The notes under the pieces: model-generated
The model's database searches: none
Told to the model about the DNA's origin: nothing
Seen by the model: only the letters and a program-made list of their open reading frames with translations
Shown here: piece after piece, positions 18,485 to 27,692 of the stretch
Layout: each line of letters opens with the position of its first letter
Numbering within the stretch: the first letter of the stretch is position 1
From: JAAFJT01 sp043772905
GTDB lineage: Bacteria; Bacteroidota; Bacteroidia; Chitinophagales; Saprospiraceae
Length of the DNA: 64,000 bases
Reading direction: 5' to 3'
Assembly: GCA_043772905.1 (NCBI GenBank)
Contig: JAYVFS010000103.1
Coordinates: 1 to 64,000, forward strand
Program-made: the position numbers and the translations under genes

Positions 18485-20272
18485 TTACTTCTGCAAAACA
18501 ACCTTACGCACCACAAACCCATCTTCCGTTTTTAAGCCAATAAAATAAATCCCAGAAGGTAAATTATCCGCTTGAAAATTAACCGTATAACCGCCAGCTA
18601 TTTGTGTTTGTGTCACCAATTGTTGAATATTTCGACCATATAAATCATTGACAGTCAATTGAATAAAACTACTTTTAGTCAATTTATAATGAATTTGAAG
18701 GGCATCACTAAACGGATTAGGCGACACGTCTAATATTAAATCATTAGAAACAAAATCCTTTGTTGCTGTACCAATAATAACAGCCGAATTGGAAGCCACA
18801 CTCTCATTTTGAAAGCGGTCAAGAGACGTAACTATATACGTGTAACGCCGCCCCGTTTGTACATTATCATCTGTAAAAGCCGTCGTGTCCGTAGGCGTAA
18901 TAAACCGAATCGCTCGGGCATCAGACAAATTAACAGGCGTATAATCGTCAAAACGATAGACGACAAATTGACGGACTTTGTCCAATTCCTGAGTCGTTGC
19001 CGTAGGTTTTGTCCACGTCAATTTCACGTTTGTCGGGTTACGAATAGCTGTTAAACCTGTTGGTACTGAGGGGGGCAAACTGTCCCGCCATTTCATGGTC
19101 GGCAACAGGGCAGGGTATTGGTATAAATTTGTCCGCAAAGAATCTGTAAAACCGAGCAAATTGTTTTTCAATGCTGTCGTATTGTAGTAAATACTGCCAA
19201 AAACATTCGCATATTGCCGATTCAGCCGCAATTGCGTAGGCATTTGCGCCGCATTCCAATTCGCATCAGCATTGATTCTGTAAGCACCTTGACCAATATA
19301 TATGTGTTTCCCAAAAGCAATATCGTTCCACCAAGGCAACAAAACACTGTAATTGGCGACCGACAAACCAATATACCAATACAATTGCGGGGCAGCATAA
19401 TCGAGCCAACCTTGTTGCAACCATTTGCGGGTATCGCCATACAAACTGTTATAGCTTTCCAAACCACCTGTTGCCGAACCAAGCGGTTGTGCCGTGCTTT
19501 TATTTTGCCATATACCAAAAGGCGAAATGCCAAATTTTACCCACGGTTTCACCGCTTTTATGGTATCTGAAATCATTTTGACAAATAAATCCACATTGTC
19601 ACGCCTCCAAAACCCTCTGTCAACAAACCCTCGATTGTAGCGGATATACGTCGAATCATCGTTCAAAACCAAGCCCGTTTGTGGATAAGGATAAAAATAA
19701 TCGTCAAAATGCACCCCGTCAATATCGTAGCGTTTCACCACATCTAAGACGATAGATGCCACATAGTTGCGCACTTCTGGTATGGCGGGGTCTAAAATCC
19801 GCAAATTACCATACGCCAAAAGCCATTCAGGATGTTTACGTGCCACATGGTTTGAGTCCAAAATCGCCGTATTGATGTTCGCCACAGCCCGATAGGGATT
19901 GAACCAAGCATGAAATTCCATACCCCGTTTTCGACATTCCGAAATCATAAAATCCAATGGGTCATACTGAGGGGAGCGTCCTTGAACGCCTGTCAACACA
20001 TCAGACCAAGGCTCAAAAAAACTCGGATATAAAGCATCGCAATAACCCCGAATTTGTACAAAAACAGCATTCAAACCCGCTTGTTTTTGCAGGTCAAGTA
20101 GTGCCACAAACTCCTGTTTTTGCGCTGTGATTGATAATGACCGACTGGATGGCCAGTCAATATTCGATACCGTAGCGACCCAAGCAGCGCGAAATTCTCG
20201 TTTCGGTGGCGTTTGACACCACAGGAGTTTTACAAAGCAGATAAAAAAGAATAGAGTAATCGTTTTTTTCAT
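18485..20272 (-). CDS. secreted GHL10/DUF187 glycoside hydrolase-like protein with FN3 and T9SS type A domain
   Basis: I place the start at 20272 (595 residues), because MKKTITLFFFICFVKLLWCQ is a good signal peptide; the longer frame from 20299 adds nine polar residues translated from a heptamer-repeat region. The catalytic part (about 25-390) is a glycosyl-hydrolase-like 10 (DUF187) barrel: REFRAAWVATVSNIDWPS, GLNAVFVQIRGYCDALYPS, MEFHAWFNPYRA, YDIDGVHFDDYFYPYP and GISPFGIW. A fibronectin type III-like domain follows (about 400-500), then a type A sorting domain (LDVSPNPFSDALQIHY ... SGIYFIGLKT). The family is thought to act on glycans such as peptidoglycan or polysaccharide; the substrate is not known. 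Confidence 0.87.
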   Translation of the reverse strand: MKKTITLFFFICFVKLLWCQTPPKREFRAAWVATVSNIDWPSSRSLSITAQKQEFVALLDLQKQAGLNAVFVQIRGYCDALYPSFFEPWSDVLTGVQGRSPQYDPLDFMISECRKRGMEFHAWFNPYRAVANINTAILDSNHVARKHPEWLLAYGNLRILDPAIPEVRNYVASIVLDVVKRYDIDGVHFDDYFYPYPQTGLVLNDDSTYIRYNRGFVDRGFWRRDNVDLFVKMISDTIKAVKPWVKFGISPFGIWQNKSTAQPLGSATGGLESYNSLYGDTRKWLQQGWLDYAAPQLYWYIGLSVANYSVLLPWWNDIAFGKHIYIGQGAYRINADANWNAAQMPTQLRLNRQYANVFGSIYYNTTALKNNLLGFTDSLRTNLYQYPALLPTMKWRDSLPPSVPTGLTAIRNPTNVKLTWTKPTATTQELDKVRQFVVYRFDDYTPVNLSDARAIRFITPTDTTAFTDDNVQTGRRYTYIVTSLDRFQNESVASNSAVIIGTATKDFVSNDLILDVSPNPFSDALQIHYKLTKSSFIQLTVNDLYGRNIQQLVTQTQIAGGYTVNFQADNLPSGIYFIGLKTEDGFVVRKVVLQK

Positions 20273-20286
20273 GTGTATCGGATTTT

Positions 20287-20315
20287 TTTCACTTTTCACT
20301 TTTCACTTTCACTTA
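20287..20315. repeat. heptamer tandem repeat upstream of the GHL10 gene
   Basis: TTTTCAC repeated about four times, the last copy degenerate, lies between the GHL10 start and the stop of the DUF4440-like gene. It belongs to the class of 7-bp-periodic repeats seen at several gene boundaries in this window. Confidence 0.7.
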
Positions 20316-20317
20316 TT

Positions 20318-20749
20318 TTAAGACGAATGATCCGCAATAATGACCCATTTTCCTTTGATTTTTTCAAAAACAAGGGAAAAATGACCACCTACATCGCCTT
20401 TTTCAGGACGTGTCAAATGCCATTTACCGACGACAAAACAGTGTTTTTTGCCTAACGGTTTGATTTTCAAAATGTCGAATTTGAGCGTACCCATTGCTGC
20501 ACGGTCGGGGTAGCCTTTTTTGTAATTGTCCAAAGTCGTTTGATAACCTTGATTCATACCTGATTTGCCGATAAACAGGAGTGAATCAGATTGCCAATAA
20601 CCGACCATAAACAGGTCAATATTGCCTTGATTCCAAGCAGAAGTTTGGGTGTTGAGGACGTGCATGATGGCATCACCCTCCTTGTTTGATTGGGCTTTTG
20701 AATTTGTTAAAACCAGAAAGGTGTAAAGCAAAACTGTTAATTTTTTCAT
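20318..20749 (-). CDS. exported DUF4440/SnoaL-like (NTF2-fold) protein
   Basis: The protein has 143 residues. The signal peptide (1-19, ending NSKAQ) is followed by one NTF2-fold domain: AIMHVLNTQTSAWNQGNIDLFM near 28, YWQSDSLLFIGKSG near 51, and the C-terminal strands HFSLVFEKIKGKWVIIADHSS. The fold binds or turns over small molecules; no specific reaction can be assigned. It lies directly upstream of the GHL10 gene on the same strand (about 45 bp apart), so the two may be co-transcribed. Confidence 0.8.
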   Translation of the reverse strand: MKKLTVLLYTFLVLTNSKAQSNKEGDAIMHVLNTQTSAWNQGNIDLFMVGYWQSDSLLFIGKSGMNQGYQTTLDNYKKGYPDRAAMGTLKFDILKIKPLGKKHCFVVGKWHLTRPEKGDVGGHFSLVFEKIKGKWVIIADHSS

Positions 20750-20887
20750 AATGTGTATTTTTCTGCGAAAGTTAGGATTGTTTTGGTTAATTAAAACATA
20801 AAACGCAAAATACGTAGCAGCAAAAATCTATTTTTGAGCGTAAGAATTGTGTTAAAATTAATTTCTAAACCTTAAAATCCAAACCTC

Positions 20888-21964
20888 ATGCGCCAGTTCT
20901 ACTTTCTTCTCACGTTTTTTCTTTTCTTTTTTTCTGAAAATAGCCATGCTCAATTAACCAACGGAACTAAAACTCTGGGCGGTTATGCCAATGTTAGTGG
21001 CTATTATTCAACATATAAAAATATACAACCGCCCATTTCCACCAATTTGAGTCGGTCAATTGGTTTTTATTTTGCCCCCAGTTATGCGGTGTTTAAAAAC
21101 AATTTTCTCATAGGTGCCACCGTCGGAAATGGCTTGTCTGGTAATAAATCCTTAATTGAGAATGTAACAAACCGTGCAAAATGGGCATACATAAATTACA
21201 GCTTCAATCTCAATCCCTTTGTTCATTACTACTTCAAGAACAACAGCAAACGTGCCTATTTTGCCTTTGCGAATATAGCTTATTATGGAACGGTAACGAA
21301 CCGAAAACTTCAGATTGGTAACACGGCTGTTTACGCCTATAATGAAGACCATTTTACTTGGAGAGCAGGCTTCGGCGCACATAAAGTAATCAATAAGAAT
21401 TTTGTTGTTGAAGGCATATTGTACTATGAAAACAACGAAAACATAGCTTTTTCAGTCGGATTGCGCCACTTTTATACATCGTTAGATAATAAGAAACAAG
21501 AATCACCCCCTCAGTATATTGCCAAAAACAGATGGCAAATTGCGGGTTCTTCAAGTGCTAATAACAATTTCAAAGACAAAACTAATTACATGGGTTTCTA
21601 TGCGTTGGGTGGTAAAATGCTTGATAACCATTTTATGCTTGGAAGCAGTGTCAGACTCGGTTTTTCAGGCTTTTCACACACGCTCTATTCTTCTTTCGAC
21701 CTTTCACCCTTTGTCAGGTATTATATCCCCATTTCAAACCGTTTTTTCGCCTATCCATATATTGGTGCAACAGCTAATTTAGCAACGAAAAATCAAACTT
21801 CTATTTCCTTTAATAGAGGTATTGGTTTTCAATACTTTATGACTCAAAATTTAGCTTTAACATGCACCACGAATGGTTATTTTAGTCATTCTAAAGATGA
21901 TCGGACATCAAGAACTTCGGCGAATGGTGCTTTGAATTTTGGTTTCAGCTATTTTATCAAATAA
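20888..21964 (+). CDS. outer-membrane beta-barrel protein with internal duplication
   Basis: The protein has 358 residues. A signal peptide (1-21, ending NSHAQ) precedes two similar halves of about 160 residues. Matching stretches are SIGFYFAPSYAVFKNNFLIG with MGFYALGGKMLDNHFMLGSS, and FNLNPFVHYYFKNNSKRAYF with FDLSPFVRYYIPISNRFFAY. Each half has alternating aromatic beta-strands typical of small outer-membrane barrels, and the chain ends GALNFGFSYFIK. The duplication may give one larger barrel or two fused small ones. No family name is certain. A decamer copy lies at 21507, in the linker between the halves. Confidence 0.7.
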   Translation: MRQFYFLLTFFLFFFSENSHAQLTNGTKTLGGYANVSGYYSTYKNIQPPISTNLSRSIGFYFAPSYAVFKNNFLIGATVGNGLSGNKSLIENVTNRAKWAYINYSFNLNPFVHYYFKNNSKRAYFAFANIAYYGTVTNRKLQIGNTAVYAYNEDHFTWRAGFGAHKVINKNFVVEGILYYENNENIAFSVGLRHFYTSLDNKKQESPPQYIAKNRWQIAGSSSANNNFKDKTNYMGFYALGGKMLDNHFMLGSSVRLGFSGFSHTLYSSFDLSPFVRYYIPISNRFFAYPYIGATANLATKNQTSISFNRGIGFQYFMTQNLALTCTTNGYFSHSKDDRTSRTSANGALNFGFSYFIK

Positions 21965-22080
21965 GCATACAAAATTTTAACACTCGTTAAAGTTTTAAAA
22001 ACTAACAATCATGTTTCGATATTGGCGTTTTGGACAGACTATTGAACCTGAATTACCCATTTTTTAAAACTTTTTATTGT

Positions 22081-22842
22081 ATGAAACAAAACTTACGACC
22101 ACCCAAATGGGTGGTTATGCTTGCTTTTTCAATGATTGCCGCCCAACTTTTTGCTCAAAACACTAACAAAAAAATTCCTTCTTATCGCTTTGCTTTTAAA
22201 ACCTATTTGACTGTTTTACATGAAAGTAAATATGACGTAAAAACAGATGTCATAAATAGAGTGACGGAAACAACTCGTACGACAACAACATTTTTACCCG
22301 TTGTGGGCTTTTCAAAACTCAAAAAAAAGGGTTCTTTTTATGAAATTAGTTTGACGCATCTCAATTTCACTCATGATGATGATTTAAGTGAATTTACCCT
22401 TTTAGACACATTAGGGCAAATTACCTATGTAAGTGTGCCTTCACGAGGTTCTAAGTCTAACAAAGCCCATTTAGGATTAAGATTTGAATGGGCTTTCCCT
22501 TTGTTTTTTGAAAAATTAGGTCGCTTTCAACCTTTTATTGGCGTATCAACCGACCCCTCAGTATTTTATGAAAATATTGTTCCTTACACAACAGCATATT
22601 ATTCGACTATCGCTTTTGAAGCGCGCAATACAGTTTCTTTCATTCCAAGAGCTGTTTTCAACGTCTCCTCTCGTTTGTTTTTAGACCTAAATGTGCCGAT
22701 TTCTGTTTTTTCAATGGCGTTGACGTACAATCATGTTGATAATCCAATATTGCCAAATTATGCTCGAACAGAGACGGGATTTTCAACAAAATTATTCCCC
22801 TCACAGCTGAGTATGCGTTTAGGTTTAGGCTATAAGTTTTAA
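22081..22842 (+). CDS. putative outer-membrane beta-barrel protein
   Basis: I start at the ATG at 22081 (253 residues), where MKQNLRPPKWVVMLAFSMIAAQLFAQ forms a signal peptide; the longer frame needs a TTG at 22030. The mature part is rich in aromatic, alternating strands (FAFKTYLTVLHESKYD, FYEISLTHLNF, LGLRFEWAFPLFFEKLG) and ends LSMRLGLGYKF, with the terminal Phe of outer-membrane barrels. No family is recognised. It follows the barrel gene at 20888 by about 120 bp and may share its transcript. A decamer copy at 22554 encodes DPSV. Confidence 0.6.
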   Translation: MKQNLRPPKWVVMLAFSMIAAQLFAQNTNKKIPSYRFAFKTYLTVLHESKYDVKTDVINRVTETTRTTTTFLPVVGFSKLKKKGSFYEISLTHLNFTHDDDLSEFTLLDTLGQITYVSVPSRGSKSNKAHLGLRFEWAFPLFFEKLGRFQPFIGVSTDPSVFYENIVPYTTAYYSTIAFEARNTVSFIPRAVFNVSSRLFLDLNVPISVFSMALTYNHVDNPILPNYARTETGFSTKLFPSQLSMRLGLGYKF

Positions 22843-22971
22843 ATGATTAGAAAATTAAGTTTCAATATTATTTGAAAATTTAGAAAACAAATGGTATTTT
22901 TTCTTGTGAAAATTAATATTGCAACAAAATTTTATTTTTGAATTTCAAAGGTTTACATAATAGAATAAGTC

Positions 22972-23008
22972 AATGCCTTGCGTAACACACGCAAGGCATT
23001 TTTATTTT
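22972..23008 (+). terminator. intrinsic terminator before crtI
   Basis: AATGCCTTGCG (22972-22982) pairs with CGCAAGGCATT (22990-23000) over 11 bp with a 7-nt loop, followed by a T-rich tract. Confidence 0.85.
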
Positions 23009-23092
23009 GTTTAATTATTTTTACAAAACAATTAAACAAAATAAAGGTCGCTGTGTTTAAATGTAAGTTTCAATAAAAATCAACTTACAATT

Positions 23093-24577
23093 TTGAAGAA
23101 AAAAGTCATAGTTATCGGTGCAGGTTTTTCGGGTTTGTCTGCTGCGACATATCTCGCTGCAAAGGGTTTTGATGTGACCATATTAGAAAAAAATACAGTT
23201 CCAGGTGGTCGTGCAAGAGTATTTCAAGCTGAAAATACTGAAGGGGTGTTTACATTTGATATGGGACCGAGTTGGTATTGGATGCCCGATATTTTTGATC
23301 AATATTTTGCCGATTTTGGTAAAAAACGCTCGGATTATTACGATTTGATACGTCTTGATCCTTCATACACAGTGACTTTTGAAGATGGTGATACCATGCG
23401 TTTACCCGCAAAAATGGCTGATTTGGAGACTCTTTTTGAACAATATGAAGCGGGAAGTGCGGTAAAATTGCGTCAGTTTTTGGCAGAAGCCAAATATAAA
23501 TACGATGTCGGTGTAGGTGAATTTGTGCAAAAACCAGCCCATTCCATCTTAGAATTTGCCGATTGGCGGGTTCTCAAAAGTATGTTTAAACTTGAAATGT
23601 TGACTTCTTTATCGAGTGCCGTTAGGAAATTGTTTAAAAATGAAAAGCTGATTCAACTTTTAGAATTTCCTGTTTTGTTTTTGGGAGCAACACCACAAAA
23701 AACACCTGCTCTTTATTCGATGATGAATTATGCCGATATGTCGCTCGGCACGTGGTATCCAAAAGGTGGTATGTTTGAAATCGTCAAAGCGATGGTTAAA
23801 TTGGCAGAAGAGCAAGGTGTGACAATCCGATTGGGTCAAGAAGTTCGTAAATTAGAGGTAGAGGGCGGTCGAATCACAAAGGTTGTGACGCAAAATGCTG
23901 AATATCAAGCAGATATCATTGTGGGTTCTGCTGATTACCATCATGTCGAGCAAGTGCTTTTAAGTCCCGAAAATCGCCAATATACTGAGGGGTATTGGGC
24001 AAGCCGAACGATGGCGCCGTCGAGTTTTTTGTATTATTTAGGTATCAACAAGCGGTTGAAAAACTTGGAACACCACAATTTATTTTTTGATGCAGACTTC
24101 AATCAACACGCCACAGAGATTTATGAAACGCCAAAATTGCCAACAAAACCGCTGTTTTATGTGTCCATGCCTTCAAAAACAGACCCCACAGTAGCACCCG
24201 AAAATTGTGAAAATTTATTCGTTTTGATACCCACTGCGCCTGATTTGAGCAACGATAGTGAGGAGACTCGAGAGCATTATTTCAATTTAGTGATGGCACG
24301 TTTGGAGCATTGGACGGGGCAAGAAATACGGTCTCACGTCATTTTTAAGCGTACTTATGCTCATTCTGATTTCAAAAATGACTATAATGCATTCAAAGGC
24401 AATGCTTATGGTTTAGCGAATACATTGTTTCAAACAGCATTTTTGAAACCTAAAATGAAGTCGAAAAAAGTCAAAAACCTTTGGTACACAGGGCAATTGA
24501 CAACGCCCGGACCGGGTGTGCCACCTTCGTTGATTTCTGGAAAAGTCGTTGCAGAAGATATTTTTAATAACGGATAA
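23093..24577 (+). CDS. crtI: phytoene desaturase, carotenoid biosynthesis
   Basis: The enzyme has 494 residues. The FAD-binding N-terminus KKVIVIGAGFSGLSAATYLAAKG with a downstream LEK and the GGRA loop is the dinucleotide fold of CrtI-type desaturases. The C-terminal signature region reads YTGQLTTPGPGVPPSLISGK near 460, where the family binds FAD again. It introduces double bonds into phytoene at the membrane surface. The frame begins with TTG at 23093, and no in-frame ATG lies upstream before a stop. crtB follows 68 bp downstream, so the two form a carotenoid operon. A near-variant of the decamer occurs at 23236 and an exact copy at 23983. A saturase or diapo-type desaturase of the same family is possible. 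Confidence 0.9.
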   Translation: MKKKVIVIGAGFSGLSAATYLAAKGFDVTILEKNTVPGGRARVFQAENTEGVFTFDMGPSWYWMPDIFDQYFADFGKKRSDYYDLIRLDPSYTVTFEDGDTMRLPAKMADLETLFEQYEAGSAVKLRQFLAEAKYKYDVGVGEFVQKPAHSILEFADWRVLKSMFKLEMLTSLSSAVRKLFKNEKLIQLLEFPVLFLGATPQKTPALYSMMNYADMSLGTWYPKGGMFEIVKAMVKLAEEQGVTIRLGQEVRKLEVEGGRITKVVTQNAEYQADIIVGSADYHHVEQVLLSPENRQYTEGYWASRTMAPSSFLYYLGINKRLKNLEHHNLFFDADFNQHATEIYETPKLPTKPLFYVSMPSKTDPTVAPENCENLFVLIPTAPDLSNDSEETREHYFNLVMARLEHWTGQEIRSHVIFKRTYAHSDFKNDYNAFKGNAYGLANTLFQTAFLKPKMKSKKVKNLWYTGQLTTPGPGVPPSLISGKVVAEDIFNNG

Positions 24578-24637
24578 TGGACAATGGATAATTTTTTTCA
24601 TACTTCATAATTTATCATTCATACTTCATCATTTCAA
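24567..24637. repeat. two heptamer-periodic arrays between crtI and crtB
   Basis: The first array (24567-24592) reads ATAACGG, ATAATGG, ACAATGG, ATAAT and contains the crtI stop codon. The second (24596-24637) is six heptamers in register: TTTCATA, CTTCATA, ATTTATC, ATTCATA, CTTCATC, ATTTCAA. It ends just before the crtB start at 24646. Confidence 0.75.
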
Positions 24638-24645
24638 CATTAACT

Positions 24646-25488
24646 ATGAACCATTTTAGTCTATACCGCAAAGTCTGCCAAGAGTGCAGCGAGCACATTA
24701 CGAAGCGTTATTCAACCTCGTTTTCGATGGGTATTCGTTCTTTCGATACCAAACTGCGTGCGCCTATTTATGCCATCTATGGCTTTGTCCGTTTTGCTGA
24801 CGAAATTGTAGATACTTTCCATGACTACGATAAAAACACTTTACTACGCCGTTTTCGAGAGGAGACTTACCGAGCTATTGAGGAAGGAATTTCGATGAAC
24901 CCTGTGCTGCAATCGTTTCAAGAAGTGGTGCATAAATATCACATCGAACGTGAGTTGATAGACTCTTTTTTAGACTCGATGGAGATGGATTTGCATTTTT
25001 CGGAATACCAAGATTCGCTTTACAAGCAATACATTTACGGTTCGGCAGAGGTCGTTGGTTTGATGTGTTTAAGGGTTTTTACTGAGGGGGATAATGTTGA
25101 TTATCAACGACTTAAAGGAGGTGCTTGCGCGTTGGGTTCAGCTTTTCAGAAGATAAATTTTTTGCGCGATATGAGAAGTGATTTTGATGAACGGGGTCGC
25201 GTTTATTTTCCAGGCGTTGATTTCCAGCATTTTGACAATGAGCAAAAACGCTTGATTGAAGCAGACATAAAAGCTGATTTTGATGCGGGTTATGCAGGTA
25301 TTTTGCAGTTGCCTAAGTCTGCTCGTTTTGGCGTTTATTTGGCTTATATTTATTATATCAACCTTTTTGAAAAAATAAAAAAGGCTCATGCACAGCGTGT
25401 TCAGCAAGAACGAATCCGTGTGAGTGACCACAGAAAAGTGTATTTACTGTTTAGTTCAGCGTTGAAAAGTAGTTTTAATATGATTTGA
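24646..25488 (+). CDS. crtB: phytoene synthase (squalene/phytoene synthase family)
   Basis: The enzyme has 280 residues. The first aspartate-rich motif is DEIVD near residue 48, and the second is NFLRDMRSDFDERGR near 170. RAPIYAIYGFVRFADEIVD and YIYGSAEVVGLM are family-typical. It condenses two geranylgeranyl diphosphates to phytoene, the step before CrtI, whose gene lies directly upstream. The intergenic space holds heptamer arrays. A decamer copy at 25080 encodes FTEGDN. Confidence 0.92.
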   Translation: MNHFSLYRKVCQECSEHITKRYSTSFSMGIRSFDTKLRAPIYAIYGFVRFADEIVDTFHDYDKNTLLRRFREETYRAIEEGISMNPVLQSFQEVVHKYHIERELIDSFLDSMEMDLHFSEYQDSLYKQYIYGSAEVVGLMCLRVFTEGDNVDYQRLKGGACALGSAFQKINFLRDMRSDFDERGRVYFPGVDFQHFDNEQKRLIEADIKADFDAGYAGILQLPKSARFGVYLAYIYYINLFEKIKKAHAQRVQQERIRVSDHRKVYLLFSSALKSSFNMI

Positions 25489-25518
25489 AATACCTTTTGA
25501 AACAGCCTCATTATAAAA

Positions 25519-25926
25519 CTACCAACGGCGGCGATAACGACGCCCTCTTGACCTTGGAAACGGAATTCCTAAAATGAGCATCACCAAGCCGATGACTATG
25601 AGTAAAGGCAACAAAGCGATGACGATAGCCCCAAATATGATGATTCCTAGTACGCCCAAACAACCTAAGCCCTCGTCATAATGCCGCCGATAACGCCTAC
25701 GAAATAGGGCATAACTGCCACCTGAAACGCCTAATGCCAAAGCCGTTTTTTGCCAAAACCCCAGTTTTTCAAAAGAAAATCCTTGTAAAGCTGTCCAAAA
25801 AGATTGTTTTGTTTCAACTACCGCTGTATGATTTGCCAAATAGGTGAAGGAGGAAAAAAGGAGAAAGATTGCCGCGAGGCAGATTAAGTTAGTCGTGAAA
25901 GACAGTCCTTGTTTTTTCATTGTCAT
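25519..25926 (-). CDS. small membrane protein of unknown function
   Basis: The product has 135 residues; an alternative start is the third codon (25920). It has an N-terminal hydrophobic stretch (about 12-32), a basic patch LFRRRYRRHYDEG near 75, a long hydrophobic stretch (about 88-122, LGIIIFGAIVIALLPLLIVIGLVMLILGI) and a strongly basic tail (RSRGRRYRRRW). It is likely an inner-membrane protein with its positive tail in the cytoplasm. No family is recognised. It converges on crtB with a 30-bp gap. Confidence 0.6.
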   Translation of the reverse strand: MTMKKQGLSFTTNLICLAAIFLLFSSFTYLANHTAVVETKQSFWTALQGFSFEKLGFWQKTALALGVSGGSYALFRRRYRRHYDEGLGCLGVLGIIIFGAIVIALLPLLIVIGLVMLILGIPFPRSRGRRYRRRW

Positions 25927-26045
25927 TTTTTTTAGATGTGATAAAAGACTTTTTCAAAGCTTATTTATGAGACATCTGTATTGCTTTTATCCCCCCTCAG
26001 TATGGCGGTGGAAAGCATTAAAAAAATGTTAAAAAACAAGGGTAC

Positions 26046-27554
26046 TTATTTTTCAGGAGGGCTTTTTCGAGTAAACCTCTTTTTCACTTGTTCAAAAATG
26101 GGCTTGATTTCCTTCTCTTCCATTTTATAAATAATCAAAAAATAGACAATAAAAATCAATGTATTGACCAATAATCGTTGGACAGTGGACGTATCGAAAT
26201 TTTCTCGATACAGCTCACTCGAAAAATAAGCGGTCAAAGCCAAAGCCAAATATGAGGCAATGCGGCGCATCGGATAGGGGACAGGATAGTATTTTTGTCC
26301 TAAAGCAAAACTGATGGTAGCCATTGCAAAATAACAAATCAATGTTGCCCAAGCAGAACCGACATAACCCATTGTTGGAATCCATAACCAGTTGAGAATC
26401 ACCGTAATGGCTGCGCCAATGAGACTGACGACTGCACCCATTTTGGTTTTGTCTGTGAGTTTATACCAAATTGAGAGGTTGTAATAGGCACCTAAAAAGA
26501 CATTTGCCATGAGCAAAATAGGAACAACAGTCAAGCCTTCCCAATAGTCTTTGCCAATAAAACTTTTGAAAATATCGAGATATAACAGCACAGCTACAAA
26601 AATCGTCGCACATATCAACATAAAATATTGCATCACTCGGGCATAAATAAGGCGTGAATCTGACTCTTTCGCTTGTGCAAAAAAGAAGGGTTCTGCCCCA
26701 AACCGAAAAGCTTGAATGAACAACGTGATGATGATAGCGAGTTTGTAATTGGCAGAATAAATACCTATTTGTATTTCTGCTGTCGCTTGGTCAGTAATAA
26801 GATATTTCAATAAAACACGGTCGAGCGTCTCATTTATCATACCTGCGAAGCCCATAAAAATCAAGGGATAGGCATACGTAAACATGTCTTGCCACAGTTT
26901 TTTGTCTAATCCATGCTTTAAAAGCCGCAATTCATTCATGAAAAAAGGCAAAATGACAATGCTTGACATCACATTTGCGATAAACATCCACTTGATAGAC
27001 ACCCCCTCAGTATCAAGCGGTGCGAGTAGTCCACGAGTGGATAAGAAAGGCACAACGATATAAAACAGTAAATTTAAACCGATATTAACACCAATACTCA
27101 ATAGACGGAGCATGGCAAAACGCAAAGGATTGTTTTGATAGCGCAGCCAAGCAAATGGTATTGTTGTGATGGCATCTGCCCCAAAAATGATGGCGAAAAA
27201 GATGAAATACAGCTCACGCCCTTCGTTTTTCGTCCAATTTGCCAATGGAGTAGCGAAAATGATGATTAAAGCACTTAAAATGAGCGATGATATAGCAACT
27301 GAAATGGCAGAAGTTGAGAATACTTTTTCTTTATCAGTGGACTCTTTTTGAGCGAATCGAAAGAAAGCCGTTTCCATGCCATAGGTATATATAACGCCCA
27401 TAAATGCGGCGATGGCATAAAACCAAGATGCTGCGCCGTATTCACCTGGGTCGAGTACACGCGTATATATAGGTACGAGTAGATAGTTCAAAAACCGCCC
27501 AACGATGCTCGATAAACCATAGACGGCTGTTTGTCCTGCTAATTTTTTTATCAC
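26046..27554 (-). CDS. polysaccharide (O-antigen type) flippase, MOP superfamily
   Basis: The protein has 502 residues with about 14 hydrophobic segments. The N-terminus AGQTAVYGLSSIVGRFLNYLLVPIYTRVLDPGEYG is the signature of Wzx-like oligosaccharide flippases. It moves lipid-linked sugar repeats across the inner membrane. It starts with GTG at 27554. No glycosyltransferase cluster surrounds it, so the glycan pathway is unknown. A decamer copy at 27003 encodes DTEG in a loop between helices. Confidence 0.88.
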   Translation of the reverse strand: MIKKLAGQTAVYGLSSIVGRFLNYLLVPIYTRVLDPGEYGAASWFYAIAAFMGVIYTYGMETAFFRFAQKESTDKEKVFSTSAISVAISSLILSALIIIFATPLANWTKNEGRELYFIFFAIIFGADAITTIPFAWLRYQNNPLRFAMLRLLSIGVNIGLNLLFYIVVPFLSTRGLLAPLDTEGVSIKWMFIANVMSSIVILPFFMNELRLLKHGLDKKLWQDMFTYAYPLIFMGFAGMINETLDRVLLKYLITDQATAEIQIGIYSANYKLAIIITLFIQAFRFGAEPFFFAQAKESDSRLIYARVMQYFMLICATIFVAVLLYLDIFKSFIGKDYWEGLTVVPILLMANVFLGAYYNLSIWYKLTDKTKMGAVVSLIGAAITVILNWLWIPTMGYVGSAWATLICYFAMATISFALGQKYYPVPYPMRRIASYLALALTAYFSSELYRENFDTSTVQRLLVNTLIFIVYFLIIYKMEEKEIKPIFEQVKKRFTRKSPPEK

Positions 27555-27634
27555 GGATTAAGACAGATTATACTGATTTTTAGATTGAGGATATTTGAGG
27601 TGCAATTTTAGTTAATTTAAGGCTTAACTCGGTT

Positions 27635-27642
27635 TATCTTTG
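27635..27642 (+). promoter_or_regulatory. candidate -7 box TATCTTTG
   Basis: TATCTTTG fits the Bacteroidota -7 consensus and lies 50 bp before the HAD gene start. No good -33 TTG was found at the usual distance. Confidence 0.35.
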
Positions 27643-27692
27643 CTTTTTTAAACTTAACCATAGACCTAATTGGTTTAATTTTTTGTATTTTT

